A stretch of 64,000 bases of DNA from UBA5069 sp964560495 (lineage in GTDB: Bacteria; Chloroflexota; Anaerolineae; Caldilineales; Caldilineaceae): positions 20,569 through 84,568 of the forward strand of contig CAZLMM010000016.1 of the NCBI GenBank assembly GCA_964560495.1, given 5' to 3'. Positions 7,964 through 16,861 of the stretch are shown here, piece after piece. Each line of letters opens with the position of its first letter. Positions within the stretch are counted from its first letter, which is position 1. A program made the position numbers and the translations under genes. The notes under the pieces are model-generated. The model was given only the letters and a program-made list of their open reading frames with translations, searched no databases and was not told the origin of the DNA.

Positions 7964-9457
7964 TCATGGCAGACTCGTCCTGCCCATGAGCCAGCGGTCG
8001 ACTTCGCGGGCTGCGCCGCGGCCTTCGTTGATGGCCCACACCACCAGGCTCTGGCCGCGGCGCATGTCGCCGGCAGAGAAGATGCCCTCTACGCTGGTGT
8101 GGAACCTGCCGTGATCAGCCTTGACATTGGAGCGAGCATCTCGTTCTACGCCAAGCTGATTCAGCAACTGGTCTTCTGGCCCACGGAAGCCCATAGCCAA
8201 CAAGACCAATTGGGCCGGCCACACCTCCTCTGTGCCGGGGAGTGGCTCGAAGGTCATGCGCCCTTCGACAAATTTCATGTTGACCTTGACCGTGTGCAAT
8301 TCCTTCACATGGCCGCGTTCGTCACCCACGAACTTGGTGGTGGAGATCTGATAGGTGCGTGGGTCGGCGCCGAAGCGGGCCGCTGCTTCCACCTGGCCGT
8401 AATCCATCTTGTAGACGCGCGGCCACTGGGGCCACGGGTTGTCCAGCGCACGCTCGTCGGGCGGGCGCGGCACGATCTCGAACTGGGCCAGACTGCGACA
8501 ACGATGACGCAAGGCTGTGCCCACACAGTCAGTGCCAGTGTCGCCGCCGCCGATGACGATGACATCTTTGTCTCTGGCGGAGATATAATAGCCGTTCTGT
8601 GACGTTCCCGTGCGTCCATCCAACAGATGCTTGGTGTTGCCGCGCAGGAAGTCCATGGCGTAATGGATGCCCGTCAGTTCACGACCTGGAATGGGCAAAT
8701 CATTTGGTTTGGTTGCGCCGCCGCATAGAACGATTGCGTCGAACTCGGCGCGCAGCCTGGCAACTGGATAATCTTTGCCCACTTCGCAGTTGACGACAAA
8801 GCGCACACCTTCGGCTTCCAGCAGCTCGATGCGACGCTGAACCACCAGTTCTTTGTCCAACTTCATGTTGGGGATGCCGTACATGAGCAGGCCGCCGGCC
8901 CGGTCAGCCCGCTCGAAGACAGTGACCCAGTGCCCTGCCTTATTGAGCTGGGCGGCGCAGGCCAGCCCTGAGGGACCGGAACCCACGACTGCTACTTTCT
9001 TGCCGGTCCGTACAGGCGGCGGCTCGGGTGCAATCCAGCCCTCTTCGAAGCCCTTCTCGACGATGGATAACTCGATGTTCTTGATAGTGACCGGCGGGTC
9101 GTTGATGCCCATCGTGCACGAACCTTCGCACGGAGCAGGACAGACGCGCCCGGTGAATTCGGGGAAATTGTTGGTCTTGTGCAGGCGATGGAGCGCCTCG
9201 CGCCAGAGACCGCGGTAAACCAGGTCGTTCCATTCGGGGATCAGGTTGTTGATGGGACAGCCCGCCGCCATGCCGTTAATCAACTGGCCGGCGTTGCAAA
9301 AAGGAACGCCGCAGTCCATGCAGCGTGCGCCTTGCAGACGCAGCCGGTCATCGGCCAGGTGCAGGTGAAATTCGTTCCAGTCGCCGACGCGTTCGAGGGG
9401 GTCGCGCTCTGCCGGCGTTTCACGGACATACTCAAGAAATCCAGTAGGTTTGGCCAT
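7964..9457 (-). CDS. gltD: Glutamate synthase, small subunit
   Basis: NADPH-dependent beta subunit of glutamate synthase: it takes electrons from NAD(P)H through FAD and passes them via 4Fe-4S clusters to GltB. About 497 residues, normal for the family. The N-terminal ferredoxin-like region has the Cys motifs CMDCGVPFC, GCPINN and CPAPCEGSC. The FAD site is VAVVGSGPSGLACA and the NADPH site is VIVIGGGDTGTDC. ATGDMRRGQSLVVWAINEGR-like C-terminal sequence (AGDMRRGQSLVVWAI) closes the FAD site. The start is the ATG at 9457, with GGGGAG seven bases upstream; an in-frame GTG sits one codon earlier. It follows gltB on the same strand, but about 480 bases separate them. Confidence 0.95.
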   Translation of the reverse strand: MAKPTGFLEYVRETPAERDPLERVGDWNEFHLHLADDRLRLQGARCMDCGVPFCNAGQLINGMAAGCPINNLIPEWNDLVYRGLWREALHRLHKTNNFPEFTGRVCPAPCEGSCTMGINDPPVTIKNIELSIVEKGFEEGWIAPEPPPVRTGKKVAVVGSGPSGLACAAQLNKAGHWVTVFERADRAGGLLMYGIPNMKLDKELVVQRRIELLEAEGVRFVVNCEVGKDYPVARLRAEFDAIVLCGGATKPNDLPIPGRELTGIHYAMDFLRGNTKHLLDGRTGTSQNGYYISARDKDVIVIGGGDTGTDCVGTALRHRCRSLAQFEIVPRPPDERALDNPWPQWPRVYKMDYGQVEAAARFGADPRTYQISTTKFVGDERGHVKELHTVKVNMKFVEGRMTFEPLPGTEEVWPAQLVLLAMGFRGPEDQLLNQLGVERDARSNVKADHGRFHTSVEGIFSAGDMRRGQSLVVWAINEGRGAAREVDRWLMGRTSLP

Positions 9458-9653
9458 CACTCATCTCCCCACAAGGCGCGACCCGGCAAGACGCCGGCGC
9501 GGATAAATTCGCAAAACAGCAACCTCGCTATCCTGAAAACACCTTTGCCACAGAGAGCACAAAAAAATCGCAAAGACATTTCCAGTGTCGTCTGTAGCAC
9601 GCATGAACGTATTGCCACTCTGGGTGCTCCGGGCCTCCAGAGTGTGACAACTG

Positions 9654-9803
9654 TCAGCTCCCCTTGATCTGCTTCAAGATTTCCATGGCCGACGGCAGCG
9701 GGTCCTCCCACAGCCAGTCGACGGCAAGCCAGAAGCCAGGCAGGACAGCAGCATGATAGATGAATTCGTCCCGCTTCTCCACCGTCATTATATCATTCGC
9801 CAC
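9654..9803 (-). pseudogene. 49-codon ORF matching the C-terminal tail of Uma2-family proteins
   Basis: Between gltB and gltD lies a short minus-strand frame that starts with GTG (9803), carries AGGAGG six bases upstream and ends with TGA at 9654. Its product contains AAVLPGFWLAVDWLWEDPLP, which I recognise as the tail of Uma2 (DUF820) nuclease-like proteins: the LPGFWL.VdWLW..PLP motif. The rest of a Uma2 gene is not found upstream. An in-frame stop lies just before the GTG, and the 9804-9939 sequence shows no Uma2 motif. It is most simply a deletion remnant, but the intact ribosome site leaves open a small translated protein. The remaining bases of the gltB-gltD gap (9458-9653) show nothing recognisable. 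Confidence 0.5.
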
Positions 9804-9939
9804 TCAGCCCCTCCTACAATATCAAGTGGTTGCAAGGGATTGAACGGCGCCGAATTCTCCCTTTCGCACTCGAAAAACTCGGCCACCGTTCAAGCCGCTG
9901 CAAATATAGCGGTCTCAACTCAAACTGGATACACCCACT

Positions 9940-12900
9940 TCAGTTCCCGCCGACGCGCAAGACATCGCGCTTGTTGCTCTCGAAAGCAGCCATGACCGCC
10001 TCTTCGCCGCTCAGCCCCTGTTGTTGCACCTGGCTGAAGGCCTCCAACATGCGCTTATAGTCATTGGGGAGCACCTTGACGAACTTGGGCAACAACTCAT
10101 CCCAGCGAATGAGCACCCGCCAGGCCAGATCGCTATTGGTATACTCAGCGTGCTTTTGGACAAGCGCCTTCAACTCAGCGATCTCGTCTTCATCACCTAC
10201 ATCCACCAGCCCAACCATTTCGTAGTTGACTCGTGTGTGGAAGTCGCCATCCCAATCCAGAACATAGGCGACCCCACCAGACATGCCTGCGGCGAAGTTG
10301 CGCCCTGTCTTGCCAAGCACGACGACGCGACCACCAGTCATATACTCGCAGCCGTGGTCGCCCACACCCTCGACGATGGCCGTTGCGCCGGAATTACGCA
10401 CACAGAAGCGCTCGCCGGCGACGCCGCGGATATAGGCCTCGCCATCGGTCGCGCCATAGAGCGCGACATTGCCCACGATGATGTTCTCCTCGGCGCGAAA
10501 GGTGCTGCCTTCAGGCGGATACACAATGAGTTTGCCGCCGGATAGTCCTTTGCCGAAATAGTCGTTGCCGTCGCCCTCCAGTTCCAGTGTGATACCTGGA
10601 GGGACGAAAGCGCCAAAACTCTGGCCAGCAGAACCTTGCAGGTGAAAATGGATCGTATCTTCTGGCAGACCAGCCGCGCCGTAGCGCCGCGTCACTTCGC
10701 TACCCACCATTGTGCCGACAACGCGATTGACATTGCGCACCTTGACCTTTGCCTTGACCTTTTCGCCTCGCTCCAAAGCCGGTTGCGCCAACTCCAGGAG
10801 AGTGGTCACATCCAACGCTTTGTCCAGGCCGTGATCCTGGGCGATCTGGCAATAGCGGCCGACATCATCAGCCGCCTGCGGCTCCCACAACAGCGCAGAG
10901 AGATCGATGCCGCTGGCTTTCCAATGGTCAATGGCTTTGCGCGCTTCCAGCTTATCCACGCGCCCCACCATCTCGTTGAGGGTGCGGAAGCCCAATTTCG
11001 CCATGATCTCGCGCAGCTCTTCGGCGACGTAGAACATAAAGTTGACTACATCTTCCGGCTCGCCCATGAACCGCTTGCGCAGGTCTGGGTTCTGGGTGGC
11101 GACGCCTACCGGACAGGTGTCCAGGTGGCAAACGCGCATCATGATGCAGCCCAGGCTGACCAACGGGCCGGTGGCGAAGCCGAACTCTTCCGCGCCCAGG
11201 AGCGCAGCGATGGCGACGTCGCGCCCGGTTTTGAGCTGGCCGTCGGTCTCCAAGGCCACGCGGCTGCGCAGATTGTTGAGCACCAACGTCTGGTGGGTTT
11301 CGGCGACGCCCAGCTCCCAGGGCAGACCGGCGTGCTTGATGCTGGACTGGGGCGATGCGCCGGTGCCGCCGTCGTGACCGGAGATGAGAATGACATCAGC
11401 ATGGCCCTTGGCGACGCCGGCTGCAATCGTGCCAACGCCTACCTCTGACACCAACTTGACGCTGATGCGCGCATGATGATTGGCGTTCTTCAGGTCGTGG
11501 ATCAGTTCCGCCAAGTCCTCGATGGAGTAGATGTCGTGGTGAGGGGGCGGCGAGATCAGTCCCACGCCTGGCGTTGAGTGGCGCACCTTAGCGATCCACG
11601 GGTAGACCTTCGCGCCCGGAAGTTGACCTCCTTCGCCCGGCTTGGCGCCCTGAGCCATCTTGATCTGCAGCTCGCGCGCGTTGACCAGATAGTCACTGGT
11701 GACGCCGAAACGGCCCGAGGCGACCTGCTTGATGGCGCTATTCTTACTATCGCCAAGGTCGTTGCGCCAGGAATAGCGAGCCGGGTCTTCACCGCCTTCG
11801 CCTGTATTGCTCTTGCCGCCGATGCGATTCATGGCAATAGCCAGCGTCTCGTGGGCCTCCTGACTGATTGAGCCATAGCTCATGGCGCCGGTCTTGAAAC
11901 GCTTGACGATTTCGCTGGCCGGCTCCACCTCTTCGATGGGGATAGGACTGTCGGCAAACTTGAAGTCCAGGAGAGCACGTAGCGTGCAGAACTCCTTCTC
12001 CTGCGCGTTGACCAGGCTGGAGTACTCCTTGAAGATTTTGTAACCCTTGCTCCATACAGCGTCGTCGCGCTGGCGCACGGCGTATTGCAGTTTATGGATC
12101 GTTTGCGGGTTGAAGAGATGGCGATCGCCACCAGCGCGCCACTGATAGTAGCCGCCCGCCTCCAGCGCCTCTGGCTCATCTTGACGATCTGGGAAGGCGC
12201 GCTCATGGCGCATCTTGACTTCTTCGAAAATTTGCTTCAGGCCAATGCCCTGGATGCGGGTCGGCGTCCAGGTGAAGTACTTGTCCACAGTCGCCTGATT
12301 CAAGCCCAGGGCCTCGAAAATTTGCGCGCCGCAGTAGCTTTGGAGGGTGCTGATGCCCATCTTGGAGCAGACCTTGACAATGCCCTTGAGACAGGCTTTG
12401 ATGTAGTTGGCCCGCGCCTTATCATAGGACACGTCTGTGACAAGGCCCTGGGCGATCATGTCATAGATGGTCTCGTAGGCCATATAGGGGTTGATGGCGG
12501 TGGCGCCATATCCAATGAGCAGCGCAAAGTGATGCACTTCACGTGGTTCGCCCGATTCCACAACAATGGCGCATTGGGTGCGCGTTTTGCGGCGGATGAG
12601 ATGGTGATGGAGACCGGCGGTGGCCAACAGCGCAGGAATCGGCGCCTTCTCCGAATTCACTCCTCGGTCCGAAAGGACGAAGATGTTGACGCCCTGTTCG
12701 ATTGCCACATCGGCCAGGGCAAAAAGATCATCCAGCGCCTTCTCCATGCCCTGCCAGCCGTCGCGGATGGAGAAGAGCAGCGAAAGCTTCTGCGCCTTGT
12801 AGTGGCGCGTGCGGATTTGCGCGATCTTGGCGAGCTGGGTATTGGTAAGGATGGGATTCTTCAGACGAATCTGATGACAGTTCTCGGGCAGTGTTTCCAG

Positions 12901-14622
12901 GATGTTGCCTTCTGTGCCCATCATGACGTCGGTGGCGGTCACCAATTCCTCGCGAATGGCGTCCAGCGGTGGGTTGGTCACCTGGGCGAAGAGCTGGCGG
13001 AAGTAGGAATAGAGCAGTTGGGGCTGATCCGAGAGTACAGCAACAGGCGCATCATCGCCCATGCTGCCCAGGGCCTCAACGCCATTCTTGGCCATAGGGG
13101 CCATGAGCGTGCGCAGGGTCTCGAAGGTGTAGCCAAAGGCCTGCTGACGTTGGAGAACGCTGGCATGGTCATCGGCCTCATAGAGATCAGGCGGCGTGGG
13201 CAGATCATCGAGTTCCACCAGATTCTGGGCCAACCACTCCTGGTAGGGAAAGGCCGCGGCCATGGTGCGCTTGATCTCTCCGTCGCTGATGATGCGCCCC
13301 TGGATCGTATCCACCAGAAACATGCGCCCTGGCTGCAGACGGGCCTTGTAGGCCACATTCTCGGGCGCGATCTCGTCGCCGAGCACGCCCACTTCCGAAG
13401 CCATGACCACGATGTCATCTTTTGTCACGTAATAGCGTGAGGGACGAAGACCGTTGCGGTCCAGCACAGCGCCGACGACGGCGCCGTCTGTGAAGACGAT
13501 GGAAGCCGGGCCGTCCCACGGCTCCATCATGGTGGCGTGATATTCATAGAAGGCGCGCAGCGCCGGGTCCATATTCTCGTGATTACTCCACGGTTCGGGG
13601 ATCATCATCATAGCGACGTGGTGCAAGGGACGGCCCGCCAGGTGCAGAAACTCCAGGGCATTGTCGAACTGGGCGCTGTCGCTGCCATCTGGTTCGATGA
13701 TTTGATGGGTCACCTTGTCCAGGTCGGCGCCAAAGAGGTCTGACTTGAGAACGGATTGGCGGGCATACATCCAGTTGATGTTGCCGCGGATGGTGTTGAT
13801 CTCGCCGTTGTGAATCAGATAGCGATAGGGATGTGCGCGTTCCCAACTGGGGAAGGTGTTGGTGCTGAAGCGTGAATGGACAATGGCAATCGCGGCCTCC
13901 ACATCAGGGTCGCACAGGTCGGGATAGTAGGCGTCCACCTGCTCGGCCAACAACATGCCCTTGTAGACCATAGTGCGGCTGGAGAGACTGGCAACATAGA
14001 ATTTGTCGCCTTGTTCGACGCCGTTGTAGCGAATCGACTTTTCGGCGCGCTTGCGGATGACATAGAGCTTGCGCTCGAACGCCATGGCATCCTTGCCAAC
14101 GAGCGCAGCGTCGTTCCGTGCAATGAAGATCTGGCGGATAAAGGGTTCGCCGGATTTGGCGGTCTCGCCCAGGGAGGAATTATCAGTGGGGACAGTGCGC
14201 CAGCCGAGGATATGCTGTCCTTCCTGTTGGATGATCTCTTCGAAGCGCTGCTCGCAGATTCGACGCGCCTGTTCATCTTTAGGCAGAAAGATCATGCCAA
14301 TGCCGTAATCACCCAGGCTGGGAAGCGTCATGCCCAGCTCGCCAGCGACGCGCCGGAGGAACTTATCGGGAATCTGGAGGTTGATGCCGGCGCCGTCGCC
14401 CGTGTTTGCCTCGCAGCCGCACGCGCCGCGGTGGTTGAGGTTGACCAGGACCGTCATGGCGCGCCGGACGATCTGATGGGATTTTTTGCCTTTGATGTTG
14501 ACGACAAAACCAACACCGCAGGCATCTTTCTCATACGCCGGGTCATACAACCCTTGTTTGGGAGGCAAACCGTTTTGGGAATGGAAAGGGTCGCCGGTGG
14601 CCTGATTCGAGTCGTAATTCAT
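9940..14622 (-). CDS. gltB: Glutamate synthase, large subunit
   Basis: Alpha subunit of glutamate synthase (1560 residues, full length). It releases ammonia from glutamine and adds it to 2-oxoglutarate to make glutamate. The N-terminal Ntn amidotransferase domain starts at Cys35 (DACGVGFV) after a 34-residue propeptide; NLNHRGACG and GDGAGI follow. The central and FMN-binding synthase domains (KPGEGGQLPGAKV, SGHDGGTGASP) are intact, and the 3Fe-4S ligands are Cys1159, Cys1165 and Cys1170 (CIMMRVCHLDTCPVG). The C-terminal GXGXG beta-helix has the usual repeats (GATDGEAYIRG, GVGDHGCEYMTGG). A strong ribosome site AGAAGGAG precedes the ATG. gltD and the BTAD regulator lie downstream on the same strand. 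Confidence 0.97.
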   Translation of the reverse strand: MNYDSNQATGDPFHSQNGLPPKQGLYDPAYEKDACGVGFVVNIKGKKSHQIVRRAMTVLVNLNHRGACGCEANTGDGAGINLQIPDKFLRRVAGELGMTLPSLGDYGIGMIFLPKDEQARRICEQRFEEIIQQEGQHILGWRTVPTDNSSLGETAKSGEPFIRQIFIARNDAALVGKDAMAFERKLYVIRKRAEKSIRYNGVEQGDKFYVASLSSRTMVYKGMLLAEQVDAYYPDLCDPDVEAAIAIVHSRFSTNTFPSWERAHPYRYLIHNGEINTIRGNINWMYARQSVLKSDLFGADLDKVTHQIIEPDGSDSAQFDNALEFLHLAGRPLHHVAMMMIPEPWSNHENMDPALRAFYEYHATMMEPWDGPASIVFTDGAVVGAVLDRNGLRPSRYYVTKDDIVVMASEVGVLGDEIAPENVAYKARLQPGRMFLVDTIQGRIISDGEIKRTMAAAFPYQEWLAQNLVELDDLPTPPDLYEADDHASVLQRQQAFGYTFETLRTLMAPMAKNGVEALGSMGDDAPVAVLSDQPQLLYSYFRQLFAQVTNPPLDAIREELVTATDVMMGTEGNILETLPENCHQIRLKNPILTNTQLAKIAQIRTRHYKAQKLSLLFSIRDGWQGMEKALDDLFALADVAIEQGVNIFVLSDRGVNSEKAPIPALLATAGLHHHLIRRKTRTQCAIVVESGEPREVHHFALLIGYGATAINPYMAYETIYDMIAQGLVTDVSYDKARANYIKACLKGIVKVCSKMGISTLQSYCGAQIFEALGLNQATVDKYFTWTPTRIQGIGLKQIFEEVKMRHERAFPDRQDEPEALEAGGYYQWRAGGDRHLFNPQTIHKLQYAVRQRDDAVWSKGYKIFKEYSSLVNAQEKEFCTLRALLDFKFADSPIPIEEVEPASEIVKRFKTGAMSYGSISQEAHETLAIAMNRIGGKSNTGEGGEDPARYSWRNDLGDSKNSAIKQVASGRFGVTSDYLVNARELQIKMAQGAKPGEGGQLPGAKVYPWIAKVRHSTPGVGLISPPPHHDIYSIEDLAELIHDLKNANHHARISVKLVSEVGVGTIAAGVAKGHADVILISGHDGGTGASPQSSIKHAGLPWELGVAETHQTLVLNNLRSRVALETDGQLKTGRDVAIAALLGAEEFGFATGPLVSLGCIMMRVCHLDTCPVGVATQNPDLRKRFMGEPEDVVNFMFYVAEELREIMAKLGFRTLNEMVGRVDKLEARKAIDHWKASGIDLSALLWEPQAADDVGRYCQIAQDHGLDKALDVTTLLELAQPALERGEKVKAKVKVRNVNRVVGTMVGSEVTRRYGAAGLPEDTIHFHLQGSAGQSFGAFVPPGITLELEGDGNDYFGKGLSGGKLIVYPPEGSTFRAEENIIVGNVALYGATDGEAYIRGVAGERFCVRNSGATAIVEGVGDHGCEYMTGGRVVVLGKTGRNFAAGMSGGVAYVLDWDGDFHTRVNYEMVGLVDVGDEDEIAELKALVQKHAEYTNSDLAWRVLIRWDELLPKFVKVLPNDYKRMLEAFSQVQQQGLSGEEAVMAAFESNKRDVLRVGGN

Positions 14623-15096
14623 ACTTTTCTCCTTCTGATCCAGTCAAGCGCCAGAGAGTGAAACGAATAAGAATGAGTTCTTGCGATAAAGTGCAGATAG
14701 GAAAACAGTGTTGAGGCGAAGGTCGCTGCATCAGATCGACGATGCCGGCGGCGCACTCTATTACGCCCCATGCGCGGCAAGTCAGGCTACCGCGCCTGAC
14801 CAACACGCGACAAGCACTATTTGATTACTCAGCATCTGCGTTCACTGATCGGAGTGATGGAGAGGAGACTTTCCGGCGCAACTCTGCGCGGCCTCACGCA
14901 TGGATACGGGTGCAAGCAACCTGGGTTTTGGGGTGATCGTTCAACAAACCCAGTGTTTCCACAAGAATACCACAAGTCACAAAATCGATCAAACCTGGTT
15001 CTTGACCTTCCAAGAATTCCCGATATGCACAAATAAGGAACGCGGATTGGGCTGGATTGAACGGATGTGGCCGATTTTCCTTCTGAATACCGGCGT
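14623..15096. other. Gene-free region between gltB start and GH32 end
   Basis: About 470 bases with no supportable gene; the short frames here have no family resemblance or ribosome site. The gltB promoter and any nitrogen-responsive sites must lie in its left part, but I could not pick a convincing -35/-10 pair, riboswitch or terminator. Confidence 0.5.
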
Positions 15097-16563
15097 TTAT
15101 CCGCCGCTGAGATCCCACACATCCAGTGATTCGAGCGTCGAGCCTGCCCGCTGGATAATCTTGACTTCTTTGCTGTCTTGGCGCGTTGGATAAATGCGAC
15201 AGGCCAGGCAAATCTGGTCATCGACGAAGACCTCCAGCACCGAACGATCCAGATAGAGGTGGAGTCTTGTCGTTCCTTCTGTACTCGAACGCAGCGGCGC
15301 GCTGACCAGACTTGTGGAGACTTCCGGCGACAAGCTTGAACGTTCTCGTCGAATCTCGACGACGCCTGCTGTAGGCCTCACGACGATCTCGGTCTTCTCT
15401 TCATCGTCAGGAGAGCAGCGCACCGCCAGGCCAAATTCTTCAGCGCCATGTCCATGAAAAAGCGCCATCATCTCAAGCGAATCGCCGGCGACATCGGGCA
15501 GTGCACCATGTGGCAGAGCGGATAGAAACGCATGATCAAAACGGCGGTGATGACGACGCAGCATCTGAAGCTCTGCCGCCGGCTGAAGCTGTAACGCCCC
15601 ATCATCGGCTAACGTTGCCTGCAGCGGCAGCGACATGACGCCGTTCCAACCCGCGGCGCGAGAGGCTTGCAGAGTGCGCTCCTCGCGCAGCCACCCCCAC
15701 AACAAAGCGCGGCCATCGCCCAGGCGCAACACTTGTGGCGCATAGAAGGACGCACCATGGACGAGAACGCCCTGCGTTTCTGGCGTGAAACTGTCAGCCC
15801 GCCATTGGCCGGTGAAATAGACGACGCAGAGCAGATCATGATGCTCGGACTGGAGCGAGACGATCAGGCTCCGGCGGTCGCCGAAGTCGAGGAGGTTGGA
15901 ACATTCCCAAATCATGCCCGTGGAAAAGGGAGCGCCCTGACTGGAATCGCCGGCCAACAGCGTGCGGACGAACTCCCAATGCAAGAGGTCACTGGAGCGA
16001 TAGAGCAGCGTCAACCCGCCCACCCCCACCCGCCTGCTGCTCATGAGCATCCACCACGCGCCGTCCTCACGCCAGACAAAGGGGTCGCGAAAGTCGCCGT
16101 CATTTTGGCTGGCGATCTCCGGCGGCGCGCTGTCGATCACCGGGTTGGCCGGGTGCTTCTCCCATGTGAGCAAGTCATCATGGCTGACAGCCAGGCAGAC
16201 CGTCTGCGGGTTGACGCCCGTATAGATCAGCGTGGGTACGCCATTGTGATTCACCGCGCAGCCCGACCAGCAGCCCTCTGCATCGGGGCCGCCGGGTGAT
16301 GGCGTCAAAGCCACCGGTAGATCGCGCCAGTGCACCAGATCATCGCTTACGGCATGCCCCCAATGGATACGTTCATGCCAGGGACCCAGCGGGTTGTACT
16401 GATAGAACATGTGCACCTGACCGTTCCATTCAATGAGGCCATTGGGGTCGTTCATCCAGTTGGCGGGCGGCAAAAAATGATAGGTCGGGCGCTGGGGGTC
16501 GTTGGCCAGTTGGGCGCGCAGGCTGCGCGCAATCTCATTCTCAAGTGCATGGGTGGTTGACAT
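15097..16563 (-). CDS. Glycoside hydrolase family 32 beta-fructosidase
   Basis: GH32 enzyme (sucrose, sucrose-6-phosphate or levan/inulin hydrolase), 488 residues. The five-bladed beta-propeller carries the catalytic motifs: NDPNG with nucleophile Asp39, RDP with transition-state Asp160 and EC with acid/base Glu220 (MIWECSNLLDF). QYNP and FRDPFVW are also typical. A C-terminal beta-sandwich follows (LHLYLDRSVLEVFVDDQ). There is no signal peptide, so it is probably cytosolic. The start is the ATG at 16563, with AGAGG six bases upstream; the 46 in-frame codons further up overlap the promoter and are not coding. No sugar transporter or fructokinase lies beside it. Substrate choice cannot be read from sequence. 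Confidence 0.93.
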   Translation of the reverse strand: MSTTHALENEIARSLRAQLANDPQRPTYHFLPPANWMNDPNGLIEWNGQVHMFYQYNPLGPWHERIHWGHAVSDDLVHWRDLPVALTPSPGGPDAEGCWSGCAVNHNGVPTLIYTGVNPQTVCLAVSHDDLLTWEKHPANPVIDSAPPEIASQNDGDFRDPFVWREDGAWWMLMSSRRVGVGGLTLLYRSSDLLHWEFVRTLLAGDSSQGAPFSTGMIWECSNLLDFGDRRSLIVSLQSEHHDLLCVVYFTGQWRADSFTPETQGVLVHGASFYAPQVLRLGDGRALLWGWLREERTLQASRAAGWNGVMSLPLQATLADDGALQLQPAAELQMLRRHHRRFDHAFLSALPHGALPDVAGDSLEMMALFHGHGAEEFGLAVRCSPDDEEKTEIVVRPTAGVVEIRRERSSLSPEVSTSLVSAPLRSSTEGTTRLHLYLDRSVLEVFVDDQICLACRIYPTRQDSKEVKIIQRAGSTLESLDVWDLSGG

Positions 16564-16647
16564 GGGCGACCTCTTTCTACAAGCAGTTTTCCACAGGCGG
16601 CAGAGCGCAGTGGGCCCCAGAATCAGGAATTTCTTGCTGTAGAAGAA

Positions 16648-16677
16648 TTTATAACCGACCCCCACCAAGATTGACAA
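16648..16677 (-). promoter_or_regulatory. Sigma70-like promoter for the GH32 gene
   Basis: On the minus strand, TTGTCA (-35, 16677-16672) and TATAAA (-10, 16653-16648) are separated by 18 bases and lie about 85 bases before the GH32 start. Each box has one mismatch to consensus. Confidence 0.5.
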
Positions 16678-16861
16678 CTTCGCGCCAAAGCAACTCGCCA
16701 TGAATGCACGACAATTTTGCGGGCGGCAAGATTACCGATTCAGCCTTTGTGACGTATACTTGGGGATGGAGGGTAACGTGGTCGGAAGTTGCGGCGTTGC
16801 GCAATTCACAGTTCCCTTTGCACTTTTCGGCGACCATCAGAGGCATTTATAGCTTAATCTC

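Noticed and set aside
12085..13440. 451-codon plus-strand frame antisense to gltB
   Set aside because: It is a shadow frame inside a well-matched gltB; no family motif, no ribosome site, and gltB coding is uninterrupted.
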